From assembly GCF_013927005.1 (NCBI RefSeq), contig NZ_CP055930.1, forward strand, positions 3,038,001 to 3,102,000: 64,000 nt of DNA, written 5' to 3'. The stretch's first letter is position 1; each line of letters begins with the position of its first letter. Made by a program: the position numbers and the translations under genes. This DNA is from Enterobacter sp. RHBSTW-00175 (GTDB lineage: Bacteria > Pseudomonadota > Gammaproteobacteria > Enterobacterales > Enterobacteriaceae). The notes beneath the pieces were generated by a model. The model searched no databases and had not been told where the DNA came from. It saw nothing but the letters and a program-made list of their open reading frames with translations. Below, piece after piece: positions 42,885-55,300 of this stretch.

Positions 42885-43742
42885 TTGCTGAAGTATCGCC
42901 TGATTTCCGCTTTTGTATTAATACCCATTGTCATTGCGGCGCTGTTTTTACTGCCCCCAGTGGGATTCGCGATTGTTACGCTGGTGGTGTGTATGCTCGC
43001 CGCGTGGGAATGGGGACAGTTTAGCGGCTTTACTTCGCGCACTCAGCGGGTATGGCTGGCGGTGATCTGTGGCTTTATTCTGGCCCTGATGCTGTTTACG
43101 TTGCCTGAATATCATCATGATATTCATCAACCGCTTGTTGCTGGCGCGCTTTGGGTGTCGCTGGGCTGGTGGGTCGCCGCGCTGTTACTGGTGCTTTTTT
43201 ATCCAGAATCCGCGGCACTATGGCGTAATTCTAAAGTTTTACGCCTTATTTTTGGCCTGCTCACAATTGTTCCTTTTTTCTGGGGTATGCTCGCGCTGCG
43301 CGCATGGCACTATGACGACAACCACTACAGCGGCGCGCTATGGCTGCTCTACGTGATGATTCTCGTCTGGGGGGCTGACTCAGGTGCTTATATGTTTGGT
43401 AAACTGTTTGGCAAACATAAACTCGCACCGAAAGTCTCTCCGGGGAAAACCTGGCAAGGATTCATCGGCGGCTTGTTTACGGCAGCGATTATCTCCTGGG
43501 GCTACGGCGTCTGGGCGAATCTTGAGGTTGCACCGTCAACCTTGCTGGTATGCTCTATTTTCGCTGCACTGGCCTCTGTTTTGGGTGATTTAACCGAAAG
43601 CATGTTTAAGCGCGAAGCAGGGATCAAAGATAGTGGTCACCTTATCCCAGGACATGGCGGTATACTGGATCGCATTGACAGCCTGACAGCGGCTGTTCCA
43701 GTGTTTGCTTGCCTGCTTTTACTGGTATTTGGGACGATTTAA
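42885..43742 (+). CDS. cdsA: Phosphatidate cytidylyltransferase CdsA
   Basis: A 285-residue polytopic membrane enzyme that makes CDP-diacylglycerol from phosphatidic acid and CTP, the branch point for all phospholipids. The C-terminal signature [33 protein letters not shown] carries the metal-binding aspartates. The start is TTG at 42885 with GGGGGTA upstream, matching the E. coli TTG start. rseP follows after 11 bases. Confidence 0.96.
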   Translation: MLKYRLISAFVLIPIVIAALFLLPPVGFAIVTLVVCMLAAWEWGQFSGFTSRTQRVWLAVICGFILALMLFTLPEYHHDIHQPLVAGALWVSLGWWVAALLLVLFYPESAALWRNSKVLRLIFGLLTIVPFFWGMLALRAWHYDDNHYSGALWLLYVMILVWGADSGAYMFGKLFGKHKLAPKVSPGKTWQGFIGGLFTAAIISWGYGVWANLEVAPSTLLVCSIFAALASVLGDLTESMFKREAGIKDSGHLIPGHGGILDRIDSLTAAVPVFACLLLLVFGTI

Positions 43743-43753
43743 CGGAAGGTTTT

Positions 43754-45106
43754 ATGCTGAGCATTCTCTGGAATCTGGCGGCGTTCATTGTTGCACTGGG
43801 TGTACTGATTACCGTGCATGAATTTGGCCATTTCTGGGTTGCTCGTCGTTGCGGTGTGCGGGTCGAGCGATTTTCCATTGGTTTTGGTAAATCGCTCTGG
43901 AAGCGCACCGACAAGCAAGGCACCGAGTTTGTCCTCGCACTTATTCCCCTGGGCGGTTATGTCAAAATGCTCGACGAACGTGTCGAGCCTGTCGCCCCTG
44001 AACTTCGACACAGCGCGTTTAACAACAAAACGGTTGGACAACGCGCCGCCATCATTGCTGCCGGGCCGGTAGCTAATTTCATCTTTGCTATTTTCGCCTA
44101 CTGGCTGGTGTTTATCATCGGCGTCCCTGGCGTTCGTCCGGTTGTGGGTGAAATTGCTGCCGACTCCATCGCGGCGAGTGCGCAAATTACACCAGGGATG
44201 GAACTTAAAGCGATTGATGGCATCGAAACCCCTGATTGGGATGCCGTGCGACTGCAACTGGTAGCCAAAATCGGTGATGCGCAGACCACTGTCAGCGTGT
44301 CGCCATTTGGTTCTGACCAGCGGCAGGACAAAGTGCTGGATTTACGTCACTGGAGTTTTGAGCCTGACAAAGAGGACCCGGTCTCTGCACTGGGGATTCG
44401 ACCGCGCGGCGCGCAGATCGAACCGGTATTAGCCGAAGTACAGGCGAATTCGGCTGCGAGCAAAGCGGGTTTGCAAGCGGGCGACAGGATCGTTAAAGTC
44501 GATGGTCAGCCATTAACACAGTGGATGACCTTTGTTAATCTGGTGCGCGATAATCCAGGCACTTCACTCGCACTGGAAGTAGAAAGGCAGGGGAGTCCGC
44601 TTTCACTGACGCTTATCCCGGATACCAAATCGGGCGGCAAAAAGGCAGAAGGGTTTGCAGGCGTTGTGCCGAAAGTCATCCCACTGCCAGATGAGTACAA
44701 GACAATACGCCAGTATGGGCCGTTCAGCGCCATCCTTGAAGCCACGGATAAAACATGGCAACTGATGAAGCTAACGGTCAACATGTTGGGGAAATTGATA
44801 ACCGGTGATGTGAAACTGAACAACCTCAGTGGGCCAATATCTATTGCTCAGGGGGCTGGGATGTCAGCGGAATTCGGGGTGATTTACTATCTCATGTTCC
44901 TCGCGCTCATTAGCGTGAACCTTGGGATAATCAACCTGTTCCCGCTTCCCGTATTAGACGGGGGTCATCTGCTGTTTTTAGCGATTGAAAAGCTAAAAGG
45001 CGGACCGGTATCCGAGCGAGTTCAAGACTTTAGTTATCGCATTGGCTCGATTTTGCTGGTGCTGTTAATGGGGCTTGCACTTTTCAATGATTTCTCTCGG
45101 TTGTAA
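43754..45106 (+). CDS. rseP: Site-2 protease RseP
   Basis: A 450-residue inner-membrane zinc metalloprotease that cuts RseA after DegS and thereby frees sigma-E; it also clears signal peptides. HEFGH (H22, E23, H26) and the distal VLDGGH (about residue 400-405) form the active site. Two PDZ domains (about 115-190 and 220-310) sit in the periplasm. The start at 43754 (MLSILW) matches E. coli; the longer frame overlaps cdsA. It directly precedes bamA. Confidence 0.97.
   Translation: MLSILWNLAAFIVALGVLITVHEFGHFWVARRCGVRVERFSIGFGKSLWKRTDKQGTEFVLALIPLGGYVKMLDERVEPVAPELRHSAFNNKTVGQRAAIIAAGPVANFIFAIFAYWLVFIIGVPGVRPVVGEIAADSIAASAQITPGMELKAIDGIETPDWDAVRLQLVAKIGDAQTTVSVSPFGSDQRQDKVLDLRHWSFEPDKEDPVSALGIRPRGAQIEPVLAEVQANSAASKAGLQAGDRIVKVDGQPLTQWMTFVNLVRDNPGTSLALEVERQGSPLSLTLIPDTKSGGKKAEGFAGVVPKVIPLPDEYKTIRQYGPFSAILEATDKTWQLMKLTVNMLGKLITGDVKLNNLSGPISIAQGAGMSAEFGVIYYLMFLALISVNLGIINLFPLPVLDGGHLLFLAIEKLKGGPVSERVQDFSYRIGSILLVLLMGLALFNDFSRL
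44200..44227 (+). promoter_or_regulatory. Candidate sigma-E promoter inside rseP, upstream of bamA
   Basis: GGAACTT (44200-44206), a 16-base spacer and TCGAA (44223-44227) differ from the sigma-E pattern by one -10 base. It would start a transcript about 900 bases before bamA. Confidence 0.5.
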
Positions 45107-45135
45107 GAGAGTGTTAGGAAGAACGCATAATAACG

Positions 45136-47553
45136 ATGGCGATGAAAAAGTTGCTCATAGCGTCGCTGCTGTTTAGCAGCGCCACCGTATACGGTGCTGA
45201 CGGGTTCGTAGTGAAAGATATTCATTTCGAAGGCCTCCAGCGTGTCGCCGTTGGTGCGGCCCTCCTCAGTATGCCTGTACGCCCCGGCGATACGGTTAAT
45301 GATGATGATATCAGTAACACCATCCGTGCTCTGTTTGCCACTGGCAACTTTGAGGACGTTCGCGTTCTGCGCGATGGTGATACGCTGCTGGTTCAGGTAA
45401 AAGAACGCCCAACGATCGCCAGTATCACTTTCTCCGGTAACAAATCGGTTAAAGATGACATGCTCAAGCAAAACCTTGAAGCATCTGGTGTCCGTGTTGG
45501 TGAATCTCTGGACCGCACCACCCTTTCCGATATTGAGAAAGGCCTGGAAGATTTCTACTACAGCGTCGGTAAATACAGTGCCAGCGTGAAAGCGGTCGTG
45601 ACTCCGCTGCCACGTAACCGTGTAGACCTGAAGCTGGTATTCCAGGAAGGTGTTTCTGCGAAGATCCAACAGATCAACATCGTAGGGAACCATGCTTTCA
45701 GTACCGACGAACTGATCTCAACCTTCCAGCTGCGCGACGAAGTGCCGTGGTGGAACGTTGTTGGCGATCGTAAATACCAGAAACAGAAACTGGCGGGTGA
45801 CCTTGAAACCCTGCGCAGCTACTACCTGGATCGCGGTTATGCCCGTTTCAACATTGACTCTACTCAGGTCAGTCTGACTCCGGACAAGAAAGGTATCTAC
45901 ATTACGATTAACATCACTGAAGGCGAGCAGTACAAGCTTTCAGGTGTTGAAGTGAGTGGGAACCTGGCGGGGCACTCTGCTGAGATTGAGTCTCTGACTA
46001 AAATTCAGCCGGGCGAGCTGTATAGCGGCGCTAAAGTGACCAAAATGGAAGACAGCATTAAGAAGCTGCTCGGCCGTTATGGTTATGCGTACCCGCGTGT
46101 ACAAACTCAGCCTGAAATCAACGACACGGATAAGACCGTTAAACTGCGCGTAAATGTGGATGCGGGTAACCGTTTCTACGTGCGTAAGATCCGTTTCGAA
46201 GGCAACGATACCTCCAAAGATTCCGTACTGCGCCGCGAAATGCGTCAGATGGAAGGTGCATGGCTGGGTAGCGACCTGGTAGACCAGGGTAAAGAGCGTC
46301 TGAACCGTCTGGGTTACTTTGAAACGGTTGATACCGATACTCAACGCGTACCGGGCAGCCCTGATCAGGTTGATGTTGTCTATAAAGTCAAAGAACGTAA
46401 CACCGGTAGCTTTAACTTCGGTGTGGGTTACGGTACTGAAAGCGGCGTGAGCTTCCAGGTAGGTGTCCAGCAGGATAACTGGCTGGGTACAGGTTACTCC
46501 GTTGGTATCAACGGCACCAAAAACGACTACCAGACCTATTCTGAATTCTCTGTTACTAACCCATACTTCACCGTTGACGGTGTAAGCCTGGGTGGTCGTA
46601 TCTTCTATAACGACTTTAAAGCAGATAACGCAGACCTGTCCTCCTATACCAACAAGAGTTACGGTGTAGATGGTACGCTCGGCTTCCCGATCAACGAATA
46701 CAACACCCTGCGTACAGGTTTAGGCTACGTGCATAACGACCTGTCTAACATGCAACCGCAGGTGGCAATGTGGCGTTATCTGGACTCCATCGGGCAGTCA
46801 ACCAGCAAGACCGGTGACAACAACGGTTTTGCGGCAGATGACTTCACCTTTAACTATGGCTGGACATATAACCGTCTTGACCGTGGCTACTTCCCGACGG
46901 AAGGTTCTCGCGTCAACCTGAACGGTAAAGTTACCGTGCCGGGTTCCGATAACGAGTTCTACAAAGTAACGCTGGATACCGCGTCTTACTTCCCAATCGA
47001 TGATGACCATAAGTGGGTTATTCTGGGTCGTACCCGTTGGGGTTATGGCGATGGTTTAGGTGGCAAAGAACTGCCATTCTATGAAAACTTCTATGCGGGT
47101 GGTTCCAGCACCGTACGTGGCTTCCAGTCCAACAACATTGGTCCGAAAGCGGTCTATTACGGTGGGAACAAATCGGATAACTGTAATAAATCCTCGTCAA
47201 CGGAAGTCTGTAGCTCCAATGATGCGGTGGGCGGTAACGCTATGGCGGTTGCCAGCCTGGAGTTCATTACTCCAACGCCGTTTATCAGTGACAAGTATGC
47301 AAACTCCGTACGTACATCCGTATTCTGGGATGCGGGTACAGTTTGGGATACTAACTGGGAAAATACCGCTCAGATGCGTGCAGAAGGCATTCCGGACTAC
47401 AGCGATCCGAGCAATATTCGCATGTCTGCGGGTATCGCATTACAATGGATGTCACCGCTGGGGCCGTTGGTCTTCTCATACGCCCAGCCGTTTAAGAAAT
47501 ATGATGGAGATAAGTCGGAACAGTTCCAGTTTAACATTGGTAAAACCTGGTAA
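45136..47553 (+). CDS. bamA: Outer-membrane protein assembly factor BamA
   Basis: An 805-residue essential Omp85 protein that inserts beta-barrel proteins into the outer membrane. The signal peptide (about 1-20) is followed by five POTRA domains (about 21-420) and a 16-strand barrel. The loop-6 VRGF motif (STVRGFQ) and a C-terminal KTW aromatic end are present. Surface loops differ from E. coli, with several gaps and substitutions, e.g. around [10 protein letters not shown]. The start ATG at 45136 gives MAMKKLL. Confidence 0.98.
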   Translation: MAMKKLLIASLLFSSATVYGADGFVVKDIHFEGLQRVAVGAALLSMPVRPGDTVNDDDISNTIRALFATGNFEDVRVLRDGDTLLVQVKERPTIASITFSGNKSVKDDMLKQNLEASGVRVGESLDRTTLSDIEKGLEDFYYSVGKYSASVKAVVTPLPRNRVDLKLVFQEGVSAKIQQINIVGNHAFSTDELISTFQLRDEVPWWNVVGDRKYQKQKLAGDLETLRSYYLDRGYARFNIDSTQVSLTPDKKGIYITINITEGEQYKLSGVEVSGNLAGHSAEIESLTKIQPGELYSGAKVTKMEDSIKKLLGRYGYAYPRVQTQPEINDTDKTVKLRVNVDAGNRFYVRKIRFEGNDTSKDSVLRREMRQMEGAWLGSDLVDQGKERLNRLGYFETVDTDTQRVPGSPDQVDVVYKVKERNTGSFNFGVGYGTESGVSFQVGVQQDNWLGTGYSVGINGTKNDYQTYSEFSVTNPYFTVDGVSLGGRIFYNDFKADNADLSSYTNKSYGVDGTLGFPINEYNTLRTGLGYVHNDLSNMQPQVAMWRYLDSIGQSTSKTGDNNGFAADDFTFNYGWTYNRLDRGYFPTEGSRVNLNGKVTVPGSDNEFYKVTLDTASYFPIDDDHKWVILGRTRWGYGDGLGGKELPFYENFYAGGSSTVRGFQSNNIGPKAVYYGGNKSDNCNKSSSTEVCSSNDAVGGNAMAVASLEFITPTPFISDKYANSVRTSVFWDAGTVWDTNWENTAQMRAEGIPDYSDPSNIRMSAGIALQWMSPLGPLVFSYAQPFKKYDGDKSEQFQFNIGKTW

Positions 47554-47598
47554 TAATCCGCAGCAATGGAATGCACTGGCAGTGTAGCGCTGACAACC

Positions 47599-47651
47599 GG
47601 CGATCGGTAAACGGTCGCCTTGCCACGCAAAGAACGGTACCTTGAGGTACC
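47599..47651 (+). other. Two hairpins in the bamA-skp gap
   Basis: GGCGATCG (47599-47606) pairs with CGGTCGCC (47612-47619), and GGTACC (47636-47641) pairs with GGTACC (47646-47651) around TTGA. No T-tract follows either. The second ends 11 bases before the skp ribosome binding site (AAGGAG). Confidence 0.7.
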
Positions 47652-47674
47652 AATGGGATGGTAAGGAGTTTATT

Positions 47675-48169
47675 GTGAAAAAGTGGTTATTAGCTGCAGG
47701 TCTCGGTTTAGCGATGGTAACTTCTGCTCAGGCAGCAGACAAAGTTGCAATCGTCAATATGGGTAGCTTGTTCCAGCAGGTTGCGCAGAAAACAGGCGTT
47801 TCCGCAACTCTGGAAAACGAGTTCAAAGGCCGTGCAAGCGAACTGCAAGGTATGGAAAACGATCTTCAGTCCAAGATGCAGCGTTTGCAGCGTGATGGTT
47901 CTACCATGAAAGCAGCCGATCGCAGCAAAATGGAAAAAGACGTAATGGCTCAGCGCCAGACTTTCTCCCAGAAAGCACAAGCTTTCGAGCAGGATCGTCA
48001 GCGTCGTTCTAACGAAGAACGCGGTAAACTGGTGACTCGCATTCAGACCGCTGTTAAAGCCGTTGCCGCCGATCAGGGTATCGATCTGGTTGTAGATGCG
48101 AATGCCGTTGCTTACAACAGCAACGATGTTAAAGACATCACCGCTGATGTTCTGAAACAGGTTAAATAA
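47675..48169 (+). CDS. skp: Periplasmic chaperone Skp (OmpH-like)
   Basis: A 164-residue trimeric 'jellyfish' chaperone that holds unfolded outer-membrane proteins on the way to BamA. The signal peptide ends at SAQA-ADK. The middle (about 45-125) forms the helical tentacles and is rich in K, R and Q. The start GTG at 47675, with AAGGAG upstream, matches E. coli. The longer frame from 47642 covers the upstream hairpin and is rejected. lpxD follows after three bases. Confidence 0.97.
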   Translation: MKKWLLAAGLGLAMVTSAQAADKVAIVNMGSLFQQVAQKTGVSATLENEFKGRASELQGMENDLQSKMQRLQRDGSTMKAADRSKMEKDVMAQRQTFSQKAQAFEQDRQRRSNEERGKLVTRIQTAVKAVAADQGIDLVVDANAVAYNSNDVKDITADVLKQVK

Positions 48170-48172
48170 GTA

Positions 48173-49198
48173 ATGCCTTCTATTCGACTGGCTGATTTAG
48201 CTCAGCAGTTGGATGCAGAATTACACGGTGATGGCGATCTCGTCATCACCGCTGTTGCGTCCATGCAATCTGCTAAAACTGGCAACATTACCTTCATGGT
48301 AAGCCCTAAGTACCGTGAACATCTGGCTCAATGCCAGGCGTCTGCCGTTGTTCTGACGCAGGACGATCTTCCGTTTGCCACAGGCGCTGCGCTGGTAGTG
48401 AAAAATCCCTACCTGACGTATGCACGCATGGCTCAAATTCTTGATACCACGCCGCAGCCGGCACAGAACATTGCTGCCAGTGCAGCAATTGATTCAACGG
48501 CGCAGCTGGGTAACAACGTTTCAATTGGCGCAAACGCCGTTATCGAATCCGGGGTTGTGCTCGGTGATAACGTGGTGATTGGCCCGGGTTGTTTCGTTGG
48601 GAAAAATACGAAAATTGGTGCGGGTTCCCGTTTATGGGCCAATGTGTCCGTTTACCACGAAGTCGAGATCGGCGAAAATTGCCTCGTTCAGTCCAGTACC
48701 GTGATCGGTTCTGACGGATTCGGTTATGCCAACGATCGTGGTAACTGGGTTAAGATCCCGCAGCTTGGTCGCGTGATTATCGGCGATCGTGTTGAGATCG
48801 GTGCCTGTACCACCATTGACCGTGGCGCGCTTGACGACACCATTATTGGTAACGGTGTTATCATCGATAACCAGTGTCAGATTGCACATAACGTTGTGAT
48901 TGGCGACAATACTGCCGTTGCTGGTGGCGTCATTATGGCGGGCAGCCTTAAAATTGGTCACTACTGTATGATTGGTGGTGCCAGCGTGATTAACGGGCAT
49001 ATGGAAATATGCGACAAAGTCACGGTGACCGGAATGGGCATGGTGATGCGTCCTATCACTGAGCCAGGCGTCTATTCCTCTGGTATCCCGCTACAGCCTA
49101 ATAAGGTGTGGCGCAAAACCGCAGCTCTGGTGATGAATATTGATGATATGAGCAAGCGACTCAAGGCTCTTGAGCGCAAGATCGATCAACAAGACTAA
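48173..49198 (+). CDS. lpxD: UDP-3-O-(hydroxymyristoyl)glucosamine N-acyltransferase LpxD
   Basis: A 341-residue enzyme that adds the second hydroxymyristoyl chain to the lipid A precursor, using ACP. An N-terminal uridine-binding domain precedes a left-handed beta-helix with hexapeptide repeats ([15 protein letters not shown] onwards). H239, the catalytic base known in E. coli, lies in [12 protein letters not shown]. The C-terminus is a helical ACP-binding segment. It is essential and directly follows skp. Confidence 0.97.
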   Translation: MPSIRLADLAQQLDAELHGDGDLVITAVASMQSAKTGNITFMVSPKYREHLAQCQASAVVLTQDDLPFATGAALVVKNPYLTYARMAQILDTTPQPAQNIAASAAIDSTAQLGNNVSIGANAVIESGVVLGDNVVIGPGCFVGKNTKIGAGSRLWANVSVYHEVEIGENCLVQSSTVIGSDGFGYANDRGNWVKIPQLGRVIIGDRVEIGACTTIDRGALDDTIIGNGVIIDNQCQIAHNVVIGDNTAVAGGVIMAGSLKIGHYCMIGGASVINGHMEICDKVTVTGMGMVMRPITEPGVYSSGIPLQPNKVWRKTAALVMNIDDMSKRLKALERKIDQQD

Positions 49199-49226
49199 GC
49201 GTTCATCCAATAAACGCTAAATTTCC

Positions 49227-49266
49227 CGGCCTGTCGGCTTTCTTATAAACCGGCAGGCCGTGTTAT
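49227..49266 (+). other. Hairpin between lpxD and fabZ
   Basis: CGGCCTGTCGG (49227-49237) pairs with CCGGCAGGCCG (49250-49260) with one wobble. TGTTATT follows. It is a weak attenuator or stability element 43 bases before the fabZ start. Confidence 0.65.
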
Positions 49267-49302
49267 TATTGCTATTCAGTACATTTTGACAGGAAGAGTA
49301 TT

Positions 49303-49758
49303 TTGACTACTGACACTCATACTCTGCATATTGAAGAGATTTTAGAACTTCTGCCGCACCGCTACCCATTCTTGCTGGTAGACCGTGTGCTGGATTTTGA
49401 AGAAGGTCGTTTTCTGCGCGCAGTGAAAAATGTCTCCGTTAATGAGCCATTCTTCCAGGGGCACTTCCCTGGTAAACCTATCTTCCCGGGTGTGTTGATC
49501 CTGGAAGCGATGGCACAGGCTACTGGTATTCTGGCGTTTAAAAGCGTTGGTAAGCTGGAGCCTGGTGAGCTGTATTACTTCGCGGGTATCGATGAAGCAC
49601 GCTTTAAGCGTCCAGTCGTGCCTGGTGATCAGATGATCATGGAAGTCACTTTTGAAAAAACACGCCGCGGCCTGACTCGCTTCAAAGGTGTAGCTCTGGT
49701 TGACGGTAAAGTTGTTTGCGAAGCGACAATGATGTGCGCGCGTAGCCGGGAGGCCTGA
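49303..49758 (+). CDS. fabZ: 3-hydroxyacyl-ACP dehydratase FabZ
   Basis: A 151-residue hot-dog-fold dehydratase of fatty acid elongation. Catalytic H54 (FQGHFPGKP) and E68 (LILEAMAQ) are in place. The start is TTG at 49303, as in E. coli, with CAGGAAG upstream. Its position between lpxD and lpxA couples fatty acid and lipid A synthesis, both of which use 3-hydroxymyristoyl-ACP. Confidence 0.97.
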   Translation: MTTDTHTLHIEEILELLPHRYPFLLVDRVLDFEEGRFLRAVKNVSVNEPFFQGHFPGKPIFPGVLILEAMAQATGILAFKSVGKLEPGELYYFAGIDEARFKRPVVPGDQMIMEVTFEKTRRGLTRFKGVALVDGKVVCEATMMCARSREA

Positions 49759-49761
49759 TAC

Positions 49762-50550
49762 GTGATTGATAAATCCGCCTTTATTCATCCTACCGCTATT
49801 GTGGAAGTCGGCGCCATTATTGGTGCTAACGCTCACATTGGCCCGTTTTGTATTGTTGGACCCCATGTCGAAATTGGTGAGGGTACAGTACTGAAATCTC
49901 ATGTTGTGGTGAATGGTCATACGACTATTGGCTGCAATAACGAGATCTATCAGTTCGCCTCCATCGGCGAAGTTAACCAGGATCTGAAATATGCTGGTGA
50001 ATCGACCCGTCTGGAAATCGGCGATCGTAACCGTATTCGCGAAAGCGTCACCATTCATCGTGGAACAGTACAGGGTGGTGGATTGACGAAGGTGGGCAGC
50101 GACAACCTGTTTATGGTTAATGCACACATCGCGCATGACTGTACTGTGGGTGACCGCTGTATTCTTGCCAACAACGCAACGCTGGCAGGACACGTATCGG
50201 TTGATGATTTCGCAATTATTGGCGGCATGACCGCAGTTCATCAGTTCTGCATCATTGGTGCACACGTGATGGTCGGCGGTTGCTCCGGCGTGGCGCAAGA
50301 CGTCCCGCCGTATGTAATTGCGCAGGGCAACCATGCAACGCCGTTTGGCGTTAACATCGAAGGCCTCAAGCGTCGTGGTTTCAGCCGCGAAGCCATTACA
50401 GCCATCCGTAACGCGTACAAACTGCTGTACCGTAGCGGTAAAACGCTGGAAGAGGCGAAGCCGGAAATTGCCGAGCTGGCGAATAAGTACCCTGAAGTGA
50501 ACGAGTTCATGGAATTCTTTGAGCGTTCAACGCGTGGTCTGATTCGTTAA
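49762..50550 (+). CDS. lpxA: UDP-GlcNAc acyltransferase LpxA
   Basis: A 262-residue homotrimeric enzyme that starts lipid A synthesis by O-acylating UDP-GlcNAc. It is a left-handed beta-helix with catalytic H125 (NAHIAHDC). Its 14-carbon ruler segment (residues about 170-175, GGMTAVHQF) is normal. The start GTG at 49762 lies three bases after fabZ. The stop overlaps the lpxB ATG by one base (TAATG). Confidence 0.98.
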   Translation: MIDKSAFIHPTAIVEVGAIIGANAHIGPFCIVGPHVEIGEGTVLKSHVVVNGHTTIGCNNEIYQFASIGEVNQDLKYAGESTRLEIGDRNRIRESVTIHRGTVQGGGLTKVGSDNLFMVNAHIAHDCTVGDRCILANNATLAGHVSVDDFAIIGGMTAVHQFCIIGAHVMVGGCSGVAQDVPPYVIAQGNHATPFGVNIEGLKRRGFSREAITAIRNAYKLLYRSGKTLEEAKPEIAELANKYPEVNEFMEFFERSTRGLIR

Positions 50551-51698
50551 TGGTCGACAGTCGTCCGCTTACGATAGCCCTGGTCGCCGGAGAAACCTCC
50601 GGCGATATTCTTGGTGCAGGTCTTATCCGCGCACTCAAGGCGCGTGTACCCAATGCTCGCTTTGTTGGCGTAGCAGGCCCGCTGATGCAGGCTGAAGGCT
50701 GTGAAGCCTGGTATGAAATGGAAGAACTGGCGGTGATGGGCATTGTTGAAGTGCTCGGTCGTTTACGCCGTCTTCTGCATATTCGTGCCGATCTCACCCG
50801 CCGTTTTACCGACCTCAAACCTGATGTGTTTGTCGGTATCGATGCGCCTGATTTCAACATTACCCTTGAAGGGAACCTGAAAAAACAGGGCATCAAAACC
50901 ATTCACTATGTCAGTCCGTCCGTCTGGGCGTGGCGACAGAAACGTGTTTTCAAAATTGGTAGATCCACCAATCTGGTGCTGGCTTTTCTGCCTTTCGAAA
51001 AAGCGTTTTATGACAAATTTAATGTCCCGTGTCGTTTTATCGGTCATACCATGGCGGATGCTATGCCGCTTGAGCCAGATAAAAATGCGGCGCGCGACGT
51101 TCTGGGCATTGCGCATGATGTGCACTGTCTGGCGTTATTGCCAGGAAGCCGGGGCGCTGAAGTGGAAATGCTCAGTGCCGATTTCCTGAAAACGGCGCAG
51201 ATTCTTCGCCAGACATACCCTGACCTTGAAGTGGTTGTGCCACTGGTTAATGCTAAGCGCCGCGAACAGTTTGAGCGTATTAAAGCCGACGTTGCGCCCG
51301 ATCTCCGTGTTCACATGCTGGACGGGAAGGGGCGTGAAGCGATGGTCGCCAGCGATGCCGCACTGCTGGCATCTGGCACGGCTGCGCTGGAGTGTATGCT
51401 GGCGAAATGCCCGATGGTGGTGGGCTATCGCATGAAGCCATTCACCTTCTGGCTGGCAAAACGTCTGGTGAAAACCGACTACGTTTCATTACCAAACCTG
51501 CTTGCCGGGCGCGAGTTGGTGAAAGAGCTATTGCAGGATGAGTGCCAGCCACAGGCGTTGGCCGATGCGCTATTGCCGCTTCTTGCAGACGGTAAAACCA
51601 GCCACCAGATGCATGATACATTCCGGGAATTGCATCAGAAGATCCGCTGTAATGCCGATGAGCAAGCGGCTGACGCGGTGCTGGAGCTAGCAAAATGA
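50550..51698 (+). CDS. lpxB: Lipid A disaccharide synthase LpxB
   Basis: A 382-residue GT19 glycosyltransferase, membrane-associated, that joins UDP-2,3-diacylglucosamine and lipid X. The N-terminal [14 protein letters not shown] motif and the C-terminal [14 protein letters not shown] nucleotide-binding segment are intact. It overlaps both neighbours (one base with lpxA, four with rnhB), suggesting tight translational coupling. Confidence 0.97.
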   Translation: MVDSRPLTIALVAGETSGDILGAGLIRALKARVPNARFVGVAGPLMQAEGCEAWYEMEELAVMGIVEVLGRLRRLLHIRADLTRRFTDLKPDVFVGIDAPDFNITLEGNLKKQGIKTIHYVSPSVWAWRQKRVFKIGRSTNLVLAFLPFEKAFYDKFNVPCRFIGHTMADAMPLEPDKNAARDVLGIAHDVHCLALLPGSRGAEVEMLSADFLKTAQILRQTYPDLEVVVPLVNAKRREQFERIKADVAPDLRVHMLDGKGREAMVASDAALLASGTAALECMLAKCPMVVGYRMKPFTFWLAKRLVKTDYVSLPNLLAGRELVKELLQDECQPQALADALLPLLADGKTSHQMHDTFRELHQKIRCNADEQAADAVLELAK

Positions 51699-52291
51699 TG
51701 GAATTTATTTACCCGCACACGCATCTCGTTGCCGGTGTGGATGAAGTCGGACGCGGTCCGTTGGTTGGAGCGGTGGTCACCGCAGCGGTGATCCTCGATC
51801 CTGCGCGTCCGATTATTGGCCTGAACGACTCAAAAAAACTGTCTGAAAAGCGCCGGTTGGCGTTGTTTGACGAGATTAAAGAACATGCGCTGGCCTGGAG
51901 TCTGGGGCGCGCAGAGCCGCATGAGATCGATGAACTGAACATCCTGCACGCCACCATGCTGGCGATGCAGCGTGCGGTGGCAGGCCTGAAAATTGCTCCC
52001 GAATACGTTTTGATCGACGGTAACCGCTGCCCAGCATTGCCTGTGCCATCCATGGCGGTCGTCAAAGGTGATAGCCGGGTAGCAGAAATCAGTGCGGCAT
52101 CTATCATTGCCAAAGTGACACGCGATGCCGAAATGGCCGCGCTGGACCTCACTTATCCCCAGTATGGTTTTGCCCAGCACAAGGGATATCCAACCGCTTT
52201 CCATCTGGAAAAGCTGGCTGAACATGGCGCAACTGAACATCATCGGCGCAGTTTTGGCCCGGTGAAACGTGCGCTGGGACTGGTGTCCTGA
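51695..52291 (+). CDS. rnhB: Ribonuclease HII RnhB
   Basis: A 198-residue endonuclease that removes ribonucleotides from DNA and RNA from DNA-RNA hybrids. The signature [12 protein letters not shown] with D16 and E17 and the later VIDGNRCP-type Asp (ILIDGNR, about residue 108) are present. It overlaps lpxB by four bases and leads into dnaE after 38 bases. Confidence 0.96.
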   Translation: MMEFIYPHTHLVAGVDEVGRGPLVGAVVTAAVILDPARPIIGLNDSKKLSEKRRLALFDEIKEHALAWSLGRAEPHEIDELNILHATMLAMQRAVAGLKIAPEYVLIDGNRCPALPVPSMAVVKGDSRVAEISAASIIAKVTRDAEMAALDLTYPQYGFAQHKGYPTAFHLEKLAEHGATEHHRRSFGPVKRALGLVS

Positions 52292-52329
52292 ATCAAGACG
52301 CAAGCAATTAAGTAACGCGGAATCTGAAG

Positions 52330-55300
52330 ATGGCTGAACCACGTTTCGTACACCTGCGGGTGCATAGCGACTACTCCATGATCGATGGGCTGGCAAAGAC
52401 CGGGCCGCTGGTGAAAAAGGCGGCCGCTCTGGGTATGCCTGCGCTGGCGATCACCGATTTTACCAACCTGTGTGGCCTGGTGAAGTTCTACGGAACGGCG
52501 CATGGCGCAGGGCTAAAACCTATCGTCGGGGCGGATTTTCATGTGCAGAGCGAACTGCTTGGCGATGAAATGACGCAGATAACCGTGCTGGCTATGAACA
52601 ACACGGGTTATCAGAACCTCACTTTGCTTATCTCAAAAGCGTATCAGCGCGGTTATGGCGCGTTGGGGCCATGGATTGACCGCGACTGGCTGGCTGAGCT
52701 GAACGAAGGTTTGCTGCTGATTTCAGGCGGCCGCATGGGTGATGTCGGACAGAGCCTTCTGCGTGGCAATACTGCACTGGTTGATCAGTGCGTTGCATTC
52801 TATGAAGAGTATTTCCCGGATCGCTACTATCTGGAGCTGATCCGTACCGGGCGTGCGGACGAAGAGAACTATCTTCATGCGGCGGTTGCACTTGCCGAAG
52901 AGCGTGGTTTGCCCGTTGTGGCCACTAACGATGTGCGTTTTCTTGAGCCGGGTGACTTTGACGCCCACGAAATTCGCGTCGCTATCCACGATGGTTTTAC
53001 CCTCGACGACCCAAAACGTCCGCGTAACTACTCGTCGCAGCAGTACATGCGCGACGAAGACGAGATGTGCGAGCTCTTCTCTGATATCCCGGAAGCGCTG
53101 GAAAACAGCGTGGAGATTGCCAAACGCTGTAATGTTACCGTGCGTCTGGGTGAATATTTCCTGCCGCAGTTCCCGACAGGCGACATGACCACGGAAGATT
53201 TCCTGGTTGTGAAATCGAAAGAAGGCCTGGAAGAACGTCTGGAATTCCTGTTCCCGGATGAAGCCGTCCGCAAAGAGAAACGTCCGCCTTATGATGAGCG
53301 TCTGGATATTGAACTCCAGGTGATCAACCAGATGGGCTTCCCGGGTTACTTCCTGATCGTTATGGAGTTTATCCAGTGGTCGAAAGATAACGGCGTGCCG
53401 GTAGGTCCGGGACGTGGTTCCGGTGCGGGCTCACTGGTTGCTTACGCGCTCAAAATTACCGACCTCGATCCGCTGGAATTTGACCTGCTGTTCGAACGTT
53501 TCCTTAACCCGGAACGTGTCTCCATGCCTGACTTCGACGTTGACTTCTGTATGGAGAAACGCGACCAGGTTATCGAACACGTGGCGGACATGTATGGCCG
53601 TGATGCGGTATCGCAGATTATTACCTTCGGTACCATGGCGGCGAAAGCGGTTATCCGCGACGTGGGCCGTGTACTGGGCCATCCGTATGGCTTCGTTGAT
53701 CGTATCTCGAAACTGGTCCCGCCCGATCCGGGCATGACGCTGGCGAAAGCGTTTGAAGCCGAACCGCAGCTGCCGGAAATCTACGAAGCTGACGAAGAGG
53801 TCAAAGCGCTGATCGATATGGCGCGCAAGCTGGAGGGCGTCACGCGTAACGCCGGTAAACATGCAGGTGGTGTGGTTATCGCGCCCACCAAAATTACCGA
53901 CTTTGCACCGCTCTATTGTGACGAAGCTGGCCAGCACCCGGTTACCCAGTTTGACAAAAACGACGTGGAATACGCGGGGCTGGTGAAGTTCGACTTCCTC
54001 GGCCTGCGTACGTTGACGATCATCGACTGGGCGCTGAAGATGATCAACCCGCGCCGCGAAAAGCAAGGTCTTGAGCCAATAGACATTGCCGCCATCCCAC
54101 TGGATGACAAGAAAAGTTTCGATATGCTGCAGCGCTCGGAAACCACGGCGGTTTTCCAGCTTGAATCCCGCGGTATGAAAGACCTGATCAAGCGTCTGCA
54201 ACCCGACTGCTTCGAAGATATGATCGCACTGGTGGCCCTGTTCCGTCCGGGCCCACTGCAATCAGGGATGGTAGATAACTTTATCGACCGTAAGCACGGG
54301 CGCGAAGAGATTTCCTATCCTGACGTGCAGTGGCAGCACGAGTGTCTGAAGCCGGTACTGGAGCCGACGTATGGCATTATCCTGTATCAGGAACAGGTTA
54401 TGCAGATTGCCCAGGAGCTTTCCGGCTATACCCTTGGCGGCGCAGATATGCTGCGTCGTGCGATGGGTAAGAAAAAGCCGGAGGAGATGGCCAAGCAGCG
54501 CGGCACCTTTGAAGAAGGGGCAAAAAGCCGCGGTGTTGACGGCGAACTGGCGATGAAAATCTTCGACCTGGTGGAAAAATTCGCCGGGTACGGATTTAAC
54601 AAATCTCACTCTGCCGCCTATGCTTTGGTTTCGTACCAGACGCTGTGGCTGAAAGCGCACTATCCGGCTGAATTTATGGCGGCGGTAATGACTGCCGATA
54701 TGGACAACACCGAGAAGGTGGTTGGCCTGGTAGACGAATGCTGGCGCATGGGGCTTAAGATCCTGCCGCCGGATATCAACTCTGGTCTGTACCATTTCCA
54801 CGTTAACGAACACGGGGAAATTGTATACGGGATCGGCGCGATCAAAGGTGTGGGTGAAGGCCCGATCGAGGCGATCATCGAAGCGCGTAACAACGGCGGT
54901 TATTTCCGTGAGTTGTTCGATCTTTGCGCCCGTACCGACACCAAAAAACTGAACCGCCGCGTGCTTGAAAAACTGATCATGTCTGGCGCGTTCGACAGAC
55001 TCGGGCCGCACCGTGCGGCGCTGATGAACTCGCTCGGCGATGCGTTGAAAGCAGCCGATCAGCACGCAAAAGCGGAAGCCATTGGCCAGGCAGATATGTT
55101 TGGCGTACTGGCAGAAGAGCCAGAGCAGGTTGAGCAGTCGTATTCCAACTGCCAGCCGTGGCCAGAACAGGTCGTACTGGATGGGGAGCGTGAAACCTTA
55201 GGTTTGTACCTGACGGGTCACCCAATCAACCAGTACATCAAAGAAATTGAGCGCTATGTCGGAGGCAACAGGCTAAAAGACATGCATCCGACAGATCGTG

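Noticed and set aside
49342..50334. 330-codon minus-strand open frame across fabZ-lpxA
   Set aside because: Antisense shadow of two conserved genes; rich in His/Asn/Thr, as expected from the complement of hexapeptide repeat codons.
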